From positions 1-24,529 of the IMG/VR virus record IMGVR_UViG_3300037573_000241: a DNA stretch of 24,529 nt; one strand, given 5' to 3'. The DNA comes from a virus. Below are positions 13,147-19,943 of this stretch, piece after piece (positions within the stretch are counted from its first letter, which is position 1; each line of letters begins with the position of its first letter). Below the pieces are notes generated by a model that saw only the letters and a program-made list of their open reading frames with translations, was not told where the DNA came from and made no database searches. A program made the translations under genes and the position numbers.

Positions 13147-14429
13147 TGTCAGATAATAAGTCAAATAATAAAGATAGTAACTTAGAATGTAGTTTTTGCG
13201 GTAAGAAGCGACATGATGTACGAAAGCTAATAGCAGGACCTAATTCATATATTTGCAACGAGTGTGTAAGTATAAGCCATAAAATTATTAACGAGGATTA
13301 CGATACTAATCCAAGCATGGAACTGGAGGATATACCTACCCCACAAGAAATCAAAGACTATTTAGATGAATATGTAATTAGCCAAGACTATGCAAAAGAA
13401 ATACTAAGTGTATGTGCATATAATCATTACAAGAAAACATATTACAGCGATGACAAAGACAGCATTGAAAAAAGTAACGTATTATTAATAGGTAGTACAG
13501 GTACAGGTAAAACACTAGTAGTACAAACACTTGCTAGAATGTTAGGCGTACCATTTGCTATAGCAGATGCAACTACACTTACTGAAGCAGGATACGTTGG
13601 AGAAGATGTAGAGAGTGTAATCGAACGATTACTTAATACATGTGATTGGAATGTAGATAAAGCACAGAAGGGCATCGTGTTTATAGACGAGATTGATAAG
13701 AAAGCTCGTAGCAGTGAGTCTAACACCAATACAAAGGACATTAGTGGAGAGGGTGTACAACAAGCACTCCTAAGACTGATAGAAGGAACTACTGTAAAAA
13801 TTTCAGTTAACGGTTCAAAACGTATGGACGACTTTATTGAATTCGATACTAAAGACGTATTGTTTATAGTAGGAGGAGCATTTGTAGGGTTAGACAAGAT
13901 TGTAAACAAAAAATTAAAGAAAGGGTCTATAGGATTCAATCAAAAAGTTTATAGTAAAGGAACAGACCAAAATTGGTTAGACCATGTAGAACATGAAGAT
14001 ATTATCAGCTATGGATTAATTCCAGAGTTTGCTGGTCGATTACCTAACATTGTGGGATTAGAAGATTTAGATGAAGATGATATGTTTAACATATTAACTA
14101 ATGCCAAATCAAGTTGTATCACACAGGTAAAGAAATTACTAGAATTAGATGAAATAGAATTACAGTTTGAGGAACAATATCTTAAAGATGTAGCCGGGAT
14201 TGCTGTAAAGAATAAAGTTGGGGCAAGAGGACTAAAAAGCATTGTAGAAAACAGTCTACATAATATAATGTTTAGGGCTCCAGCATTAAAACAGCAAAGT
14301 GTCCAACAAGTTATATTTAGTAAGTATCCTATAACGGTTGACATGCACCCTGTATTTGTGTATACTAATGGGACTAGTGAAATAGATAAGCACTATAAAA
14401 TTAAACATAGAGGTAAAAGTGGGTTATAA
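13146..14429 (+). CDS. clpX: ClpX-like AAA+ unfoldase, full length with zinc domain
   Basis: 427 residues, the usual ClpX length. It unfolds proteins with ATP and feeds them to the ClpP protease. Seen in order: N-terminal zinc domain (Cys15, 18, 37, 40); Walker A GSTGTGKT (116-123); pore loop GYVG (149-152); Walker B IVFIDEID (177-184); IGF loop (262-264), the ClpP-docking tripeptide; and sensor-2 GARGLKSI. The RKH pore loop of bacterial ClpX is altered (GSKRMDD), which could change substrate choice, for example for ssrA tags. No clpP is in the window, so it probably works with host ClpP. It overlaps the repeat-protein stop (TAATG), and bS21 starts inside its 3' end. Confidence 0.93.
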   Translation: MSDNKSNNKDSNLECSFCGKKRHDVRKLIAGPNSYICNECVSISHKIINEDYDTNPSMELEDIPTPQEIKDYLDEYVISQDYAKEILSVCAYNHYKKTYYSDDKDSIEKSNVLLIGSTGTGKTLVVQTLARMLGVPFAIADATTLTEAGYVGEDVESVIERLLNTCDWNVDKAQKGIVFIDEIDKKARSSESNTNTKDISGEGVQQALLRLIEGTTVKISVNGSKRMDDFIEFDTKDVLFIVGGAFVGLDKIVNKKLKKGSIGFNQKVYSKGTDQNWLDHVEHEDIISYGLIPEFAGRLPNIVGLEDLDEDDMFNILTNAKSSCITQVKKLLELDEIELQFEEQYLKDVAGIAVKNKVGARGLKSIVENSLHNIMFRAPALKQQSVQQVIFSKYPITVDMHPVFVYTNGTSEIDKHYKIKHRGKSGL

Positions 14430-14853
14430 TAGAGATAACAACAAGAATAATAAAACGTATACTAGAGATTTTAATTCTAGAAGACGTGATGACAGACAGA
14501 AGTCAGACTCACACTATATGGACGCCTACAATCCGGGTATTGAAGTTAGGAATGGAGATGTTGGTAAAGCATTGAGAGTATTGAAGAAGCGTTTAGAAAG
14601 AGCTGAGTTTCAGAAGACTATGTCTAAACTACAATATTATGAGAAACCAAGCCAGAAAAGAAAACGTATGAAAGACCAAGCAAAGAAGCGTTGGAACAAA
14701 CGTGTTCGTGATATGGAAGCCTCTGGACAACAACAACAGTATGCGCCTACTGGAACTAAATGGATGAAAAATAAAAGCAAAGTAAGAAAACATGCACTTG
14801 CGAAGGCGAGATTACAAATTCAACTCCGTAAAGCCGGTCCTTTACATTCGTGA
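14419..14853 (+). CDS. rpsU: Ribosomal protein bS21-like protein with N- and C-terminal extensions
   Basis: 144 residues. The centre (about 38-100) matches bS21, the small-subunit protein near the mRNA exit and anti-Shine-Dalgarno region: EVRNGDVGKALRVLKKRLE, then LQYYEKPSQKRKRMKDQAKK, parallel to the FYEKPTxxRKR core of bacterial bS21. Flanks are long, very basic and absent from the roughly 70-residue host protein. bS21 genes are known in pelagiphages and other marine phages. GTG is the start: AGAGG lies six bases upstream and the gene overlaps clpX by 11 bases. Expected role: replacing host bS21 on 30S subunits to favour phage mRNAs (inference from family). Confidence 0.85.
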   Translation: MGYNRDNNKNNKTYTRDFNSRRRDDRQKSDSHYMDAYNPGIEVRNGDVGKALRVLKKRLERAEFQKTMSKLQYYEKPSQKRKRMKDQAKKRWNKRVRDMEASGQQQQYAPTGTKWMKNKSKVRKHALAKARLQIQLRKAGPLHS

Positions 14854-15626
14854 GGATAAGCATGGTTAGTGGAGGGTTTGATCCCTTACATAGCGGACAT
14901 ATCGCTTACTTAACAGCGGCGTCTCAATTGGGAGACAAATTAATTGTAGCACTAAACAGCGATGATTGGCTTACTAGAAAAAAAGGCAGGCCCTTTATGC
15001 CATTTGAAGAAAGGGCAGAAATTATTGAAAGACTGGAGATGGTAGATACTGTTTGGGGTTTTGATGATAGTGATGGCACTTGCATTACCGCAATAGAACA
15101 AGCCAAGAAGGCATACAGTAATGACGAGATTATATTTTGTAATGGCGGAGACCGTACAAAAGAAAACATACCAGAGATGGAAGTCGAGGGAATAGAATTT
15201 AAATTTGGTGTTGGCAGTGAAAATAAGTCCAACAGTAGTAGTTGGATACTTAAAGAATGGCAACATCCAACTGAACGCAGAGTATGGGGCGAGTTTAGCG
15301 ACTTGTTTCAAGACGGAACAGTAAGAGTTAAAGAGTTAGTAATAGAACCAGGCAAAGGTATTAGTTACCAAAGACATTTTAAGAGAGATGAGATATGGTT
15401 TATAAGCAAAGGAGAGTGTGAAGTAAAGCACGGAATTGATACTGAGCACCCGGAACACTTTACATACTATTTACTTAAAACAAATCAATCGCATACAGTT
15501 AGAGCAACAGAGTGGCATCAAATAGTAAATAAAACTGATAAGCCATGTCATATTATAGAGATACAGTACGGTGAAGAAACGTCTGAAGATGATATAGAAC
15601 GTTTAAATTATTACGACGGAGAATAA
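14850..15626 (+). CDS. Cytidylyltransferase-cupin fusion protein
   Basis: 258 residues in two domains. Residues 1-135 form a nucleotidyltransferase of the cytidylyltransferase superfamily (GGFDPLHSGH with HxGH at 14-17; GGDR at 99-102), which couples CTP or ATP to a small phosphate-containing substrate. Residues about 145-250 form a cupin with the pattern of type II mannose-6-phosphate isomerases (PGKGISYQRHFKRDE, then HxVR and W near TEWHQIVN). The pairing suggests a sugar-phosphate or nucleotide-sugar step, such as making a surface glycan precursor; exact substrates cannot be read. GTG start overlaps the bS21 stop (GTGA), so translation is coupled. Confidence 0.82.
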   Translation: MRISMVSGGFDPLHSGHIAYLTAASQLGDKLIVALNSDDWLTRKKGRPFMPFEERAEIIERLEMVDTVWGFDDSDGTCITAIEQAKKAYSNDEIIFCNGGDRTKENIPEMEVEGIEFKFGVGSENKSNSSSWILKEWQHPTERRVWGEFSDLFQDGTVRVKELVIEPGKGISYQRHFKRDEIWFISKGECEVKHGIDTEHPEHFTYYLLKTNQSHTVRATEWHQIVNKTDKPCHIIEIQYGEETSEDDIERLNYYDGE

Positions 15627-16067
15627 ATGGAAATGCTAGAGATGGACACGAATAAAGTATGCAAGATACTTAATGAGATAGTGGAATATGAGATGGCTGG
15701 TGTTGTTAGATACGCACACAGTTCGTTAATGGTAACAGGCCCGTACAGAATTCCTATTGTACAATTCCTACAAGAACAAGCAAATGAGAGTTTATTACAT
15801 GCCTTACAGGCTGGCGAACTTATTACAGGATTAGACGGACACCCTAGTCAAGTAATAGCAAAGATTAAAGAATCGCACGATCACCGTATAATAACAATAC
15901 TACAAGAAAGTTTAGAACATGAATTACATGCAGTTGGCTTGTATAAGAACCTATTAAAAGAAGTAGTAGACTCAAGCATTTACTTAGAAGAGTATGCACG
16001 TGGACAGATAGGGCAGGAAGAACAACATGCTTTAGAGATTAAAAAAATGTTAAAGGACTTCGCATAA
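15627..16067 (+). CDS. Ferritin-like (bacterioferritin-type) four-helix protein
   Basis: 146 residues, all helical, like bacterioferritin or a related ferritin-like diiron protein. Candidate ligands: Glu22 (EYEMAGVVRY), Glu54/His58 (NESLLH), Glu97 or Glu99 (ESLEHELHAVGLY) and Glu131-x2-His134 (EEQH). The first Glu/His pair has spacing Glu-x3-His instead of the classic Glu-x2-His, so the diiron centre may be changed. Family roles are iron storage and detoxification. It begins directly after the cytidylyltransferase-cupin stop and ends one base before the next gene, so it belongs to that operon. With ferredoxin and SUF genes in the same window, an iron-handling role is plausible; a non-ferritin diiron enzyme remains possible. 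Confidence 0.78.
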   Translation: MEMLEMDTNKVCKILNEIVEYEMAGVVRYAHSSLMVTGPYRIPIVQFLQEQANESLLHALQAGELITGLDGHPSQVIAKIKESHDHRIITILQESLEHELHAVGLYKNLLKEVVDSSIYLEEYARGQIGQEEQHALEIKKMLKDFA

Positions 16068-16068
16068 A

Positions 16069-16506
16069 ATGAAACTTGATTATAAAGACTGTGGTATAAT
16101 AGGTTTCACATGTAGTACATTTGATTTACTACATGCGGGACATATTACAATGCTAGAAGAAGCAAAACATCACTGTGATTATTTAATAGTAGGATTACAA
16201 AATGACCCTACTGAGGATCGCCCCGAAAAGAACAAGCCCGTACAAAGTATTGTTGAACGACAAATACAATTGGCGGCTGTAAAGTATGTAGATGAAATTG
16301 TTATTTACAATACTGAACAAGACCTAACCGACCTACTACTAACGTTACCTATTAATGTTAGAATTTTAGGAGATGAGTACAAAATTAAAGACTTTACTGG
16401 TAAAAATATAGCCAAGCAACGTGGTTGCAAGATTGTATACAACGGTAGAGACCATAGTTTTAGTAGTACTTCGTTACGCAAACGTGTTATTAAAAACGTA
16501 TACTAG
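16069..16506 (+). CDS. Glycerol-3-phosphate cytidylyltransferase-like protein (TagD family)
   Basis: 145 residues, the usual TagD length. Motifs: FTCSTFDLLHAGHITML with HxGH at 22-25 for CTP binding; a central acceptor region; and SSTSLRKR (132-139) replacing the family RTEGISTT-type motif near the C-terminus. Known members make CDP-glycerol or related CDP-activated alcohols for teichoic acids or surface sugars; the substrate here is unproven. It is the last gene of the coupled clpX-bS21-cytidylyltransferase-ferritin run, and the second such enzyme in 2 kb. Together they suggest CDP-linked modification of a glycan or lipid. No terminator is obvious behind it; a new promoter follows 21 bases on. 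Confidence 0.85.
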   Translation: MKLDYKDCGIIGFTCSTFDLLHAGHITMLEEAKHHCDYLIVGLQNDPTEDRPEKNKPVQSIVERQIQLAAVKYVDEIVIYNTEQDLTDLLLTLPINVRILGDEYKIKDFTGKNIAKQRGCKIVYNGRDHSFSSTSLRKRVIKNVY

Positions 16507-16526
16507 TAACAAATCTTAAAAAAAGG

Positions 16527-16554
16527 TTGACATTGAATCTATTACCTGTATAAT
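16527..16554 (+). promoter_or_regulatory. Consensus sigma70-type promoter
   Basis: TTGACA (16527-16532), 16-base spacer, TATAAT (16549-16554), ahead of the winged-helix gene at 16613. Context AAAAGGTTGACA resembles the promoter at 17834. Confidence 0.88.
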
Positions 16555-16563
16555 AGTATACAA

Positions 16564-16582
16564 GTTAAGGATAATCCTTAAC
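16564..16582 (+). promoter_or_regulatory. Perfect 9-bp inverted repeat in the leader
   Basis: GTTAAGGAT, one A, ATCCTTAAC lies at about +3 to +21 from the predicted start. It may be an operator for a dimeric repressor, possibly the winged-helix protein encoded just downstream (autoregulation), or an RNA 5' hairpin with stem GTTAAGG/CCTTAAC. Confidence 0.55.
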
Positions 16583-16612
16583 GTTAATGTAAAAAAACCT
16601 TTAGGAGGTCAT

Positions 16613-16879
16613 ATGACTACATCAACAGTCGCTCTAACCAAAGAGCAAAAAGTTCTACATGCTTTGCAAGAAGGCAGAACTTTATCTTCAGCACAAATCA
16701 AATCATTTTTTGGTGCTGGTAACCCACAAGCAGTAATTCAATCACTACGATTCAAAGGATTTCCAATCTACTTGAATACAGTAACTGATGCTAAAAACCG
16801 TTCAAGAAACGTGTATCGATTAGGTACGCCTTCAAGAGCTGTAATTGCCGCTGGTTATAAAGCTATGGCTAATTCGTAA
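16613..16879 (+). CDS. Small helix-turn-helix / winged-helix DNA-binding protein
   Basis: 88 residues. The pattern KVLHALQEGRTLSSAQIKSFF followed by PQAVIQSLRFKGFPIY and a basic wing-like NRSRNVYRL is that of a winged helix-turn-helix (helix 1, turn, recognition helix, wing). No named family is recognised. Ribosome site AGGAGGT (16603-16609) is a full match, so expression should be high. It has its own consensus promoter with an inverted repeat in the leader and its own terminator at 16897, making a monocistronic early unit, typical of a phage regulator. DNA target unknown; the nearby inverted repeat is the first candidate. Confidence 0.78.
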   Translation: MTTSTVALTKEQKVLHALQEGRTLSSAQIKSFFGAGNPQAVIQSLRFKGFPIYLNTVTDAKNRSRNVYRLGTPSRAVIAAGYKAMANS

Positions 16880-16896
16880 GTAATTACGATATATTA

Positions 16897-16920
16897 AAAG
16901 CGCCATTCGGCGCTTTTTTT
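16897..16920 (+). terminator. Rho-independent terminator of the winged-helix gene
   Basis: Stem AAAGCGCC/GGCGCTTT with loop ATTC followed by T run, 17 bases after the stop. Strong and GC-rich. Confidence 0.93.
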
Positions 16921-16996
16921 ATGACTTAAAAACCTTGTAGATATGCTAAATTCCTTTAATATTCAATCCTATCTCCCAAAAAAAATTATAAAATGC

Positions 16997-17024
16997 TTGA
17001 CATGTATGCAAAAACAAGTATAAT
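16997..17024 (+). promoter_or_regulatory. Consensus sigma70-type promoter of the outer-membrane protein
   Basis: TTGACA (16997-17002), 16-base spacer, TATAAT (17019-17024), 75 bases before the ATG at 17100. Confidence 0.88.
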
Positions 17025-17032
17025 ATAACAAT

Positions 17033-17079
17033 GCTTTGGCAAAAGGCAGAGATATTCTTTTCTGCTTAAAACCAAAAGC
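17033..17079 (+). promoter_or_regulatory. Long 5' leader hairpin of the outer-membrane protein mRNA
   Basis: GCTTTGG (17033-17039) pairs with CCAAAAGC (17072-17079, one bulged A), and inside it GCAGA (17046-17050) pairs with TCTGC (17061-17065). It begins about where transcription should start, like the stabilising 5' hairpin of ompA mRNA. AAGGAGG (17088-17094) stays free downstream. Confidence 0.6.
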
Positions 17080-17099
17080 ATAAAAAAAGGAGGAATATA

Positions 17100-17744
17100 A
17101 TGAAAAAATTATTCAACATTGATAACGCATTTAAAATAGCAGTGGTTTTATTGCTATCGTTAATGGCGTTTGGTGCCAAAGCGGCATCTTTTGACGGAAG
17201 TATAGGATATGGAAATGACTATATTTTCAGAGGACAGACTCAAACACAAGGTAGCGGTTTCGCTTTTGGATCTATTGATTTAGGTTTAGAGAACGGTGCT
17301 TATGCTGGTGCATGGGTTGGCGAAGTCGACTTTGCAGGCGGTACAGCTGATGCAAAGATTGATATGTATGCAGGATACAAACACGATTTAAGTGATAATA
17401 TTTCTGTAGGCGTTCAATACACAGACTACTCTTATAGAGGAGATTCATCTTTAGATGGCTCTGAATATACAGTAGTTGGAATGTTCGGCGACCTTACGCT
17501 CTCACATACAATTGGACGTGACGATTATCTTGACTATTCATTAGTCAGTTATAACGTAATGGACTTTGTTGATGTGTCGTATGGTACCTTGGATACTGTC
17601 GGTGATAACATCACAATTAGCAGAAATTTGGAGTTGCCTCGCGACTTTAAAGCTTCAGTTAGTTATGTTGCTTTCACAGCAGACAGTGGATCCAATGCAG
17701 TTGATGAAAACGCATTTGTCGTTAGAATCAGCAAATCCTTCTAA
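17100..17744 (+). CDS. TorF/Gcw_chp-type outer-membrane beta-barrel protein
   Basis: 214 residues. A signal peptide (1-28, cut after AKA) precedes ASFDGSIGYGNDYIFRGQTQTQ, matching the start of the TorF-like putative porin family (Gcw_chp, TIGR02001), whose members share the GYxxDYxFRGxxQ opening. Alternating beta strands follow and the last residue is Phe (RISKSF), the barrel-assembly signal. It is therefore expected in the host outer membrane. Strong promoter, stabilising leader, full ribosome site and terminator suggest abundant early expression. Possible roles, by inference: changing permeability or nutrient uptake, or masking receptors against other phages. Confidence 0.87.
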   Translation: MKKLFNIDNAFKIAVVLLLSLMAFGAKAASFDGSIGYGNDYIFRGQTQTQGSGFAFGSIDLGLENGAYAGAWVGEVDFAGGTADAKIDMYAGYKHDLSDNISVGVQYTDYSYRGDSSLDGSEYTVVGMFGDLTLSHTIGRDDYLDYSLVSYNVMDFVDVSYGTLDTVGDNITISRNLELPRDFKASVSYVAFTADSGSNAVDENAFVVRISKSF

Positions 17745-17760
17745 GGTAGCTTAGACTAAG

Positions 17761-17791
17761 TGCCCCTTACATCCGTTTGGGGCATTTTTTT
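17761..17791 (+). terminator. Rho-independent terminator of the outer-membrane protein gene
   Basis: TGCCCC (17761-17766) pairs with GGGGCA (17779-17784), followed by seven T. Confidence 0.92.
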
Positions 17792-17806
17792 GACTGAAAT
17801 ACAGAA

Positions 17807-17831
17807 TTTTTACCAAAATTCGTGGTAAAAA
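17807..17831 (+). promoter_or_regulatory. Perfect inverted repeat touching the -35 region
   Basis: TTTTTACCA (17807-17815), seven bases, TGGTAAAAA (17823-17831) ends two bases before TTGACA at 17834. Position suggests an operator or an activator site. A single half-site with identical flank (TTTTTACCAAAA) recurs at 20629-20640. Confidence 0.5.
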
Positions 17832-17833
17832 GG

Positions 17834-17861
17834 TTGACAAATGTCTATATGATGCTATAAT
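17834..17861 (+). promoter_or_regulatory. Consensus sigma70-type promoter
   Basis: TTGACA (17834-17839), 16-base spacer, TATAAT (17856-17861), 33 bases before the ATG at 17895. It probably reads the run of small genes up to 19425. Confidence 0.88.
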
Positions 17862-17894
17862 ATGTATATAGGTTAAGTAAAAAACAAAAAAAAT

Positions 17895-18272
17895 ATGGTT
17901 AAAAATAGAAATACAACTGTTCTTGCTACAGAATATCAAGACACGACAGATCTTAAAAAGTTTCTTAAATATTGTACAGGTGCTATAATGACACCAGTAC
18001 AAGGTAAAGAGGATACTTTTTGGTTACACGGTGACAAGAGAGGCGACTACTACGAGAAGAAATATTATAAAGTAGTGTTTGGACCTGTTACTCAAGTTTC
18101 ATATAGTCATAATAACAAATATGGTGAACCGGCCAAACAAGAAAGGCTAGGCTATGGATTTGATATTCAAGCATCAGGTGACTATAATGGTTGGTCTCTT
18201 ATGGGCGAGTACCGTGAGATGATTGAAGAAGCCATGAAAGACTATAAAGAAAAGAAAGAGGCGGTTGCATAA
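17895..18272 (+). CDS. Hypothetical small early protein (125 residues)
   Basis: Soluble, charged protein with aromatic-rich centre (DKRGDYYEKKYYKVVFGPVTQ) and a basic-acidic helical tail (EEAMKDYKEKKEAV). No motif recognised. It is first in an operon of five small genes behind a consensus promoter and inverted repeat. The ribosome site is weak (A-rich leader before ATG). The last base of its stop is the first base of the next ATG (TAATG), so the next gene is coupled. Such clusters of tiny early genes in T4-like phages often encode host-takeover factors, but no specific role can be given. Confidence 0.75.
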   Translation: MVKNRNTTVLATEYQDTTDLKKFLKYCTGAIMTPVQGKEDTFWLHGDKRGDYYEKKYYKVVFGPVTQVSYSHNNKYGEPAKQERLGYGFDIQASGDYNGWSLMGEYREMIEEAMKDYKEKKEAVA

Positions 18273-18526
18273 TGCAACGGAATTATAAAAAAGCATTCAC
18301 TGCCTTAAAAAAATTAGGTTGCCCAGTATTTGAAGGAGACGATTACGGTGACGAACGTTTCTTCCGTATTAGTGGAGAAGACAATTATGACATTTTGTGG
18401 GCAGATTATTACCAAATGGATTTCGGACTATTTGGTGTTAACCAAGCTGTAGTTGATATACTTGACAGTAACGGATTGTTTGCAGAATGGATAAACCCAG
18501 GGGTACTTGGCGTTCACGAGTTCTAG
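18272..18526 (+). CDS. Hypothetical small acidic protein (84 residues)
   Basis: Acidic, aromatic-rich protein with a basic first helix (RNYKKAFTALKKLG) and then DDYGDERFFRISGEDNYD, an alpha/beta-like pattern. No family recognised; charge distribution is like DNA-mimic or inhibitor proteins of phages, but this is only a compositional remark. Start overlaps the previous stop (TAATG). Confidence 0.72.
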   Translation: MQRNYKKAFTALKKLGCPVFEGDDYGDERFFRISGEDNYDILWADYYQMDFGLFGVNQAVVDILDSNGLFAEWINPGVLGVHEF

Positions 18527-18536
18527 TAGTAAAATT

Positions 18537-18722
18537 ATGATAGCAAACAAGATATGGTTTGATGACAACAATCTACCCGGACCTAACTGTAGGCATGGTT
18601 GGATTGTGAGAGAGAAGGGGAGCGACGCAATTCCTTCTGAACCACAGCTCATACAGTTATGCGAGGACAAAGTAATAACAGTACGCGACATGAACGCAAC
18701 ATTGATGCATAAGGAATTTTAG
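18537..18722 (+). CDS. Hypothetical small protein (61 residues)
   Basis: The frame is open from 18507, but the TTG there lies within the upstream gene; ATG at 18537 (MIANKIWFDDNNLPG) follows the previous stop by ten bases and is the better start. No Shine-Dalgarno sequence is visible. The sequence has a GPNCRHGW segment with one Cys and one His and an acidic end; no family recognised. It lies nine bases before the next gene, within the same small-gene operon. Confidence 0.6.
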   Translation: MIANKIWFDDNNLPGPNCRHGWIVREKGSDAIPSEPQLIQLCEDKVITVRDMNATLMHKEF

Positions 18723-18731
18723 GAGAAAATT

Positions 18732-19157
18732 ATGATTGGAGAAACATACACACAATACATCGGAATGGAGATCGAACATGCTCTCAAAGAATGTATTGAT
18801 AAACCACGATTCAAAGAAGGATTTTATAGACATCCTGTTGAACCGTTAATTTCAAAGGTTACTCGTACTAGTAGTGCCGAAGCAAACTACGCAACAGGTC
18901 CTATAAAAAAGACCATGTATGTAGAAGATGCTTTTGGAAATCGCTACAAAGTTTCTGTCGAAGATCTTACCCGAGTCAAAGGCAAAGGTTGGATTACATA
19001 CGCCGAACGTAATAAGTTAGATACTCATTATGATCCTGCAGAAGGTATGCATATTCTTTCCACACCTGAGTATAATGCGTGGGTTAAAGTAGCCTATAAA
19101 GCATCTCAGAATGGTGAGAGCTATCCAGAGTTTAAACAAACTAATGCGACGATCTGA
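18732..19157 (+). CDS. Hypothetical protein (141 residues)
   Basis: Well supported start: AGGAG seven bases before ATG. Soluble protein with central beta-like stretch (KKTMYVEDAFGNRYKVSVEDLTRVKG) and Tyr/Trp-rich C-terminal half. No motif or family recognised. It overlaps the following gene, so it is part of the same operon. Confidence 0.75.
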   Translation: MIGETYTQYIGMEIEHALKECIDKPRFKEGFYRHPVEPLISKVTRTSSAEANYATGPIKKTMYVEDAFGNRYKVSVEDLTRVKGKGWITYAERNKLDTHYDPAEGMHILSTPEYNAWVKVAYKASQNGESYPEFKQTNATI

Positions 19158-19425
19158 CGAAAGAATAATAAAGTATGAAGACGTCGATTTAAACGAGTCT
19201 TTCAGAACCGGCAGACAGAAACTGTATACATTCCGTAATGGTTATGGTGCCAGTGTAATTAAGCATACTAGTTCTTATGGCGGGAAGAGAGGTTTATGGG
19301 AAGTAGCAGTATTAAAAGACGATCAACTATGTTATGATACTGAAATTACTAATGATGTAATAGGACATCTTAATGATCCTGAAGTAGATCGACTTTTAGA
19401 AAGAATAGCAAATTTAAAAGAATAG
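19144..19425 (+). CDS. Conserved small marine T4-like phage protein (93 residues)
   Basis: The frame is open from ATG at 19111, but ATG at 19144 (MRRSDERIIKYEDVDL) gives only a 14-base overlap with the previous gene and is preferred; the longer form would add 11 residues. The core (RNGYGASVIKHTSSYGG then RGLWEVAVLK and ITNDVIGHLNDPEVDRLL) closely resembles small proteins I recall from T4-like cyanophages, with no known function. It ends the small-gene operon, two bases before the next promoter. Confidence 0.75.
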   Translation: MRRSDERIIKYEDVDLNESFRTGRQKLYTFRNGYGASVIKHTSSYGGKRGLWEVAVLKDDQLCYDTEITNDVIGHLNDPEVDRLLERIANLKE

Positions 19426-19426
19426 G

Positions 19427-19475
19427 TTGACTTCTTCCTTAATAGAAGTATAATAGTTTAGGTAAGGCAACTTAC
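19427..19475 (+). promoter_or_regulatory. Sigma70-type promoter with GNRA-loop leader hairpin
   Basis: TTGACT (19427-19432), 16-base spacer, TATAAT (19449-19454). The leader then carries GTAAG-GCAA-CTTAC (19462-19475), a stem with a stable GCAA tetraloop at the predicted mRNA 5' end, 30 bases before the ATG at 19506. Confidence 0.82.
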
Positions 19476-19505
19476 TACAATCAAACTAAACAGAGGCACG
19501 ATAAG

Positions 19506-19934
19506 ATGAGTATAGACACCCAAATTCAAACGCCACTAATATACAATCAAGAAAAATATCCTTACTACGGTGTACATAAGAAAACTGGTGAAATATACAG
19601 TAAAAAGAGAGGCCCTTGGAAGATGATGAGTTTTGGTGTAAGCGGCAAAAGCCCATACCCGGCGAGTCAAATAGTAAATCCTGGAGGCGGCTACAAATTC
19701 ATTACACAACATATTGCAGTACATGAAACACTAAATCCTACTCTTCCTGTTCCAGTAGGCATTACTGAATCAGCCTGGAAAAGAACTCCTCGAAGTGTAA
19801 AATCTATGCTTAGAAAAATTTGGCAGGTTAATCATAAAGATCACAATCACCTAAACTATAATCCAATTAATCTTGAGTGGACCACTGCACAAGAAAACGT
19901 TAATGCATATCAGCGGTACAGGGTAGCGGCTTAG
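19506..19934 (+). CDS. HNH endonuclease (free-standing homing-type)
   Basis: 142 residues. The C-terminal motif VNHKDHNHLNYNPINLEW (about 108-125) followed by TTAQENV is the HNH fold of phage homing endonucleases (His110, paired His/Asn with metal). The N-terminal part (YYGVHKKTGEIYSKKRG) resembles the target-recognition region of the family. No neighbouring intron or split gene is visible, so it looks free-standing and may spread itself between related phages by cutting a nearby site. It has its own promoter. A structural or packaging nuclease role is less likely given the position among early genes. Confidence 0.85.
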   Translation: MSIDTQIQTPLIYNQEKYPYYGVHKKTGEIYSKKRGPWKMMSFGVSGKSPYPASQIVNPGGGYKFITQHIAVHETLNPTLPVPVGITESAWKRTPRSVKSMLRKIWQVNHKDHNHLNYNPINLEWTTAQENVNAYQRYRVAA

Positions 19935-19943
19935 TAACTTACG

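Noticed and set aside
18507-18536. TTG start for the gene ending at 18722
   Set aside because: It lies inside the upstream gene without a ribosome site; ATG at 18537 fits the usual spacing between genes.
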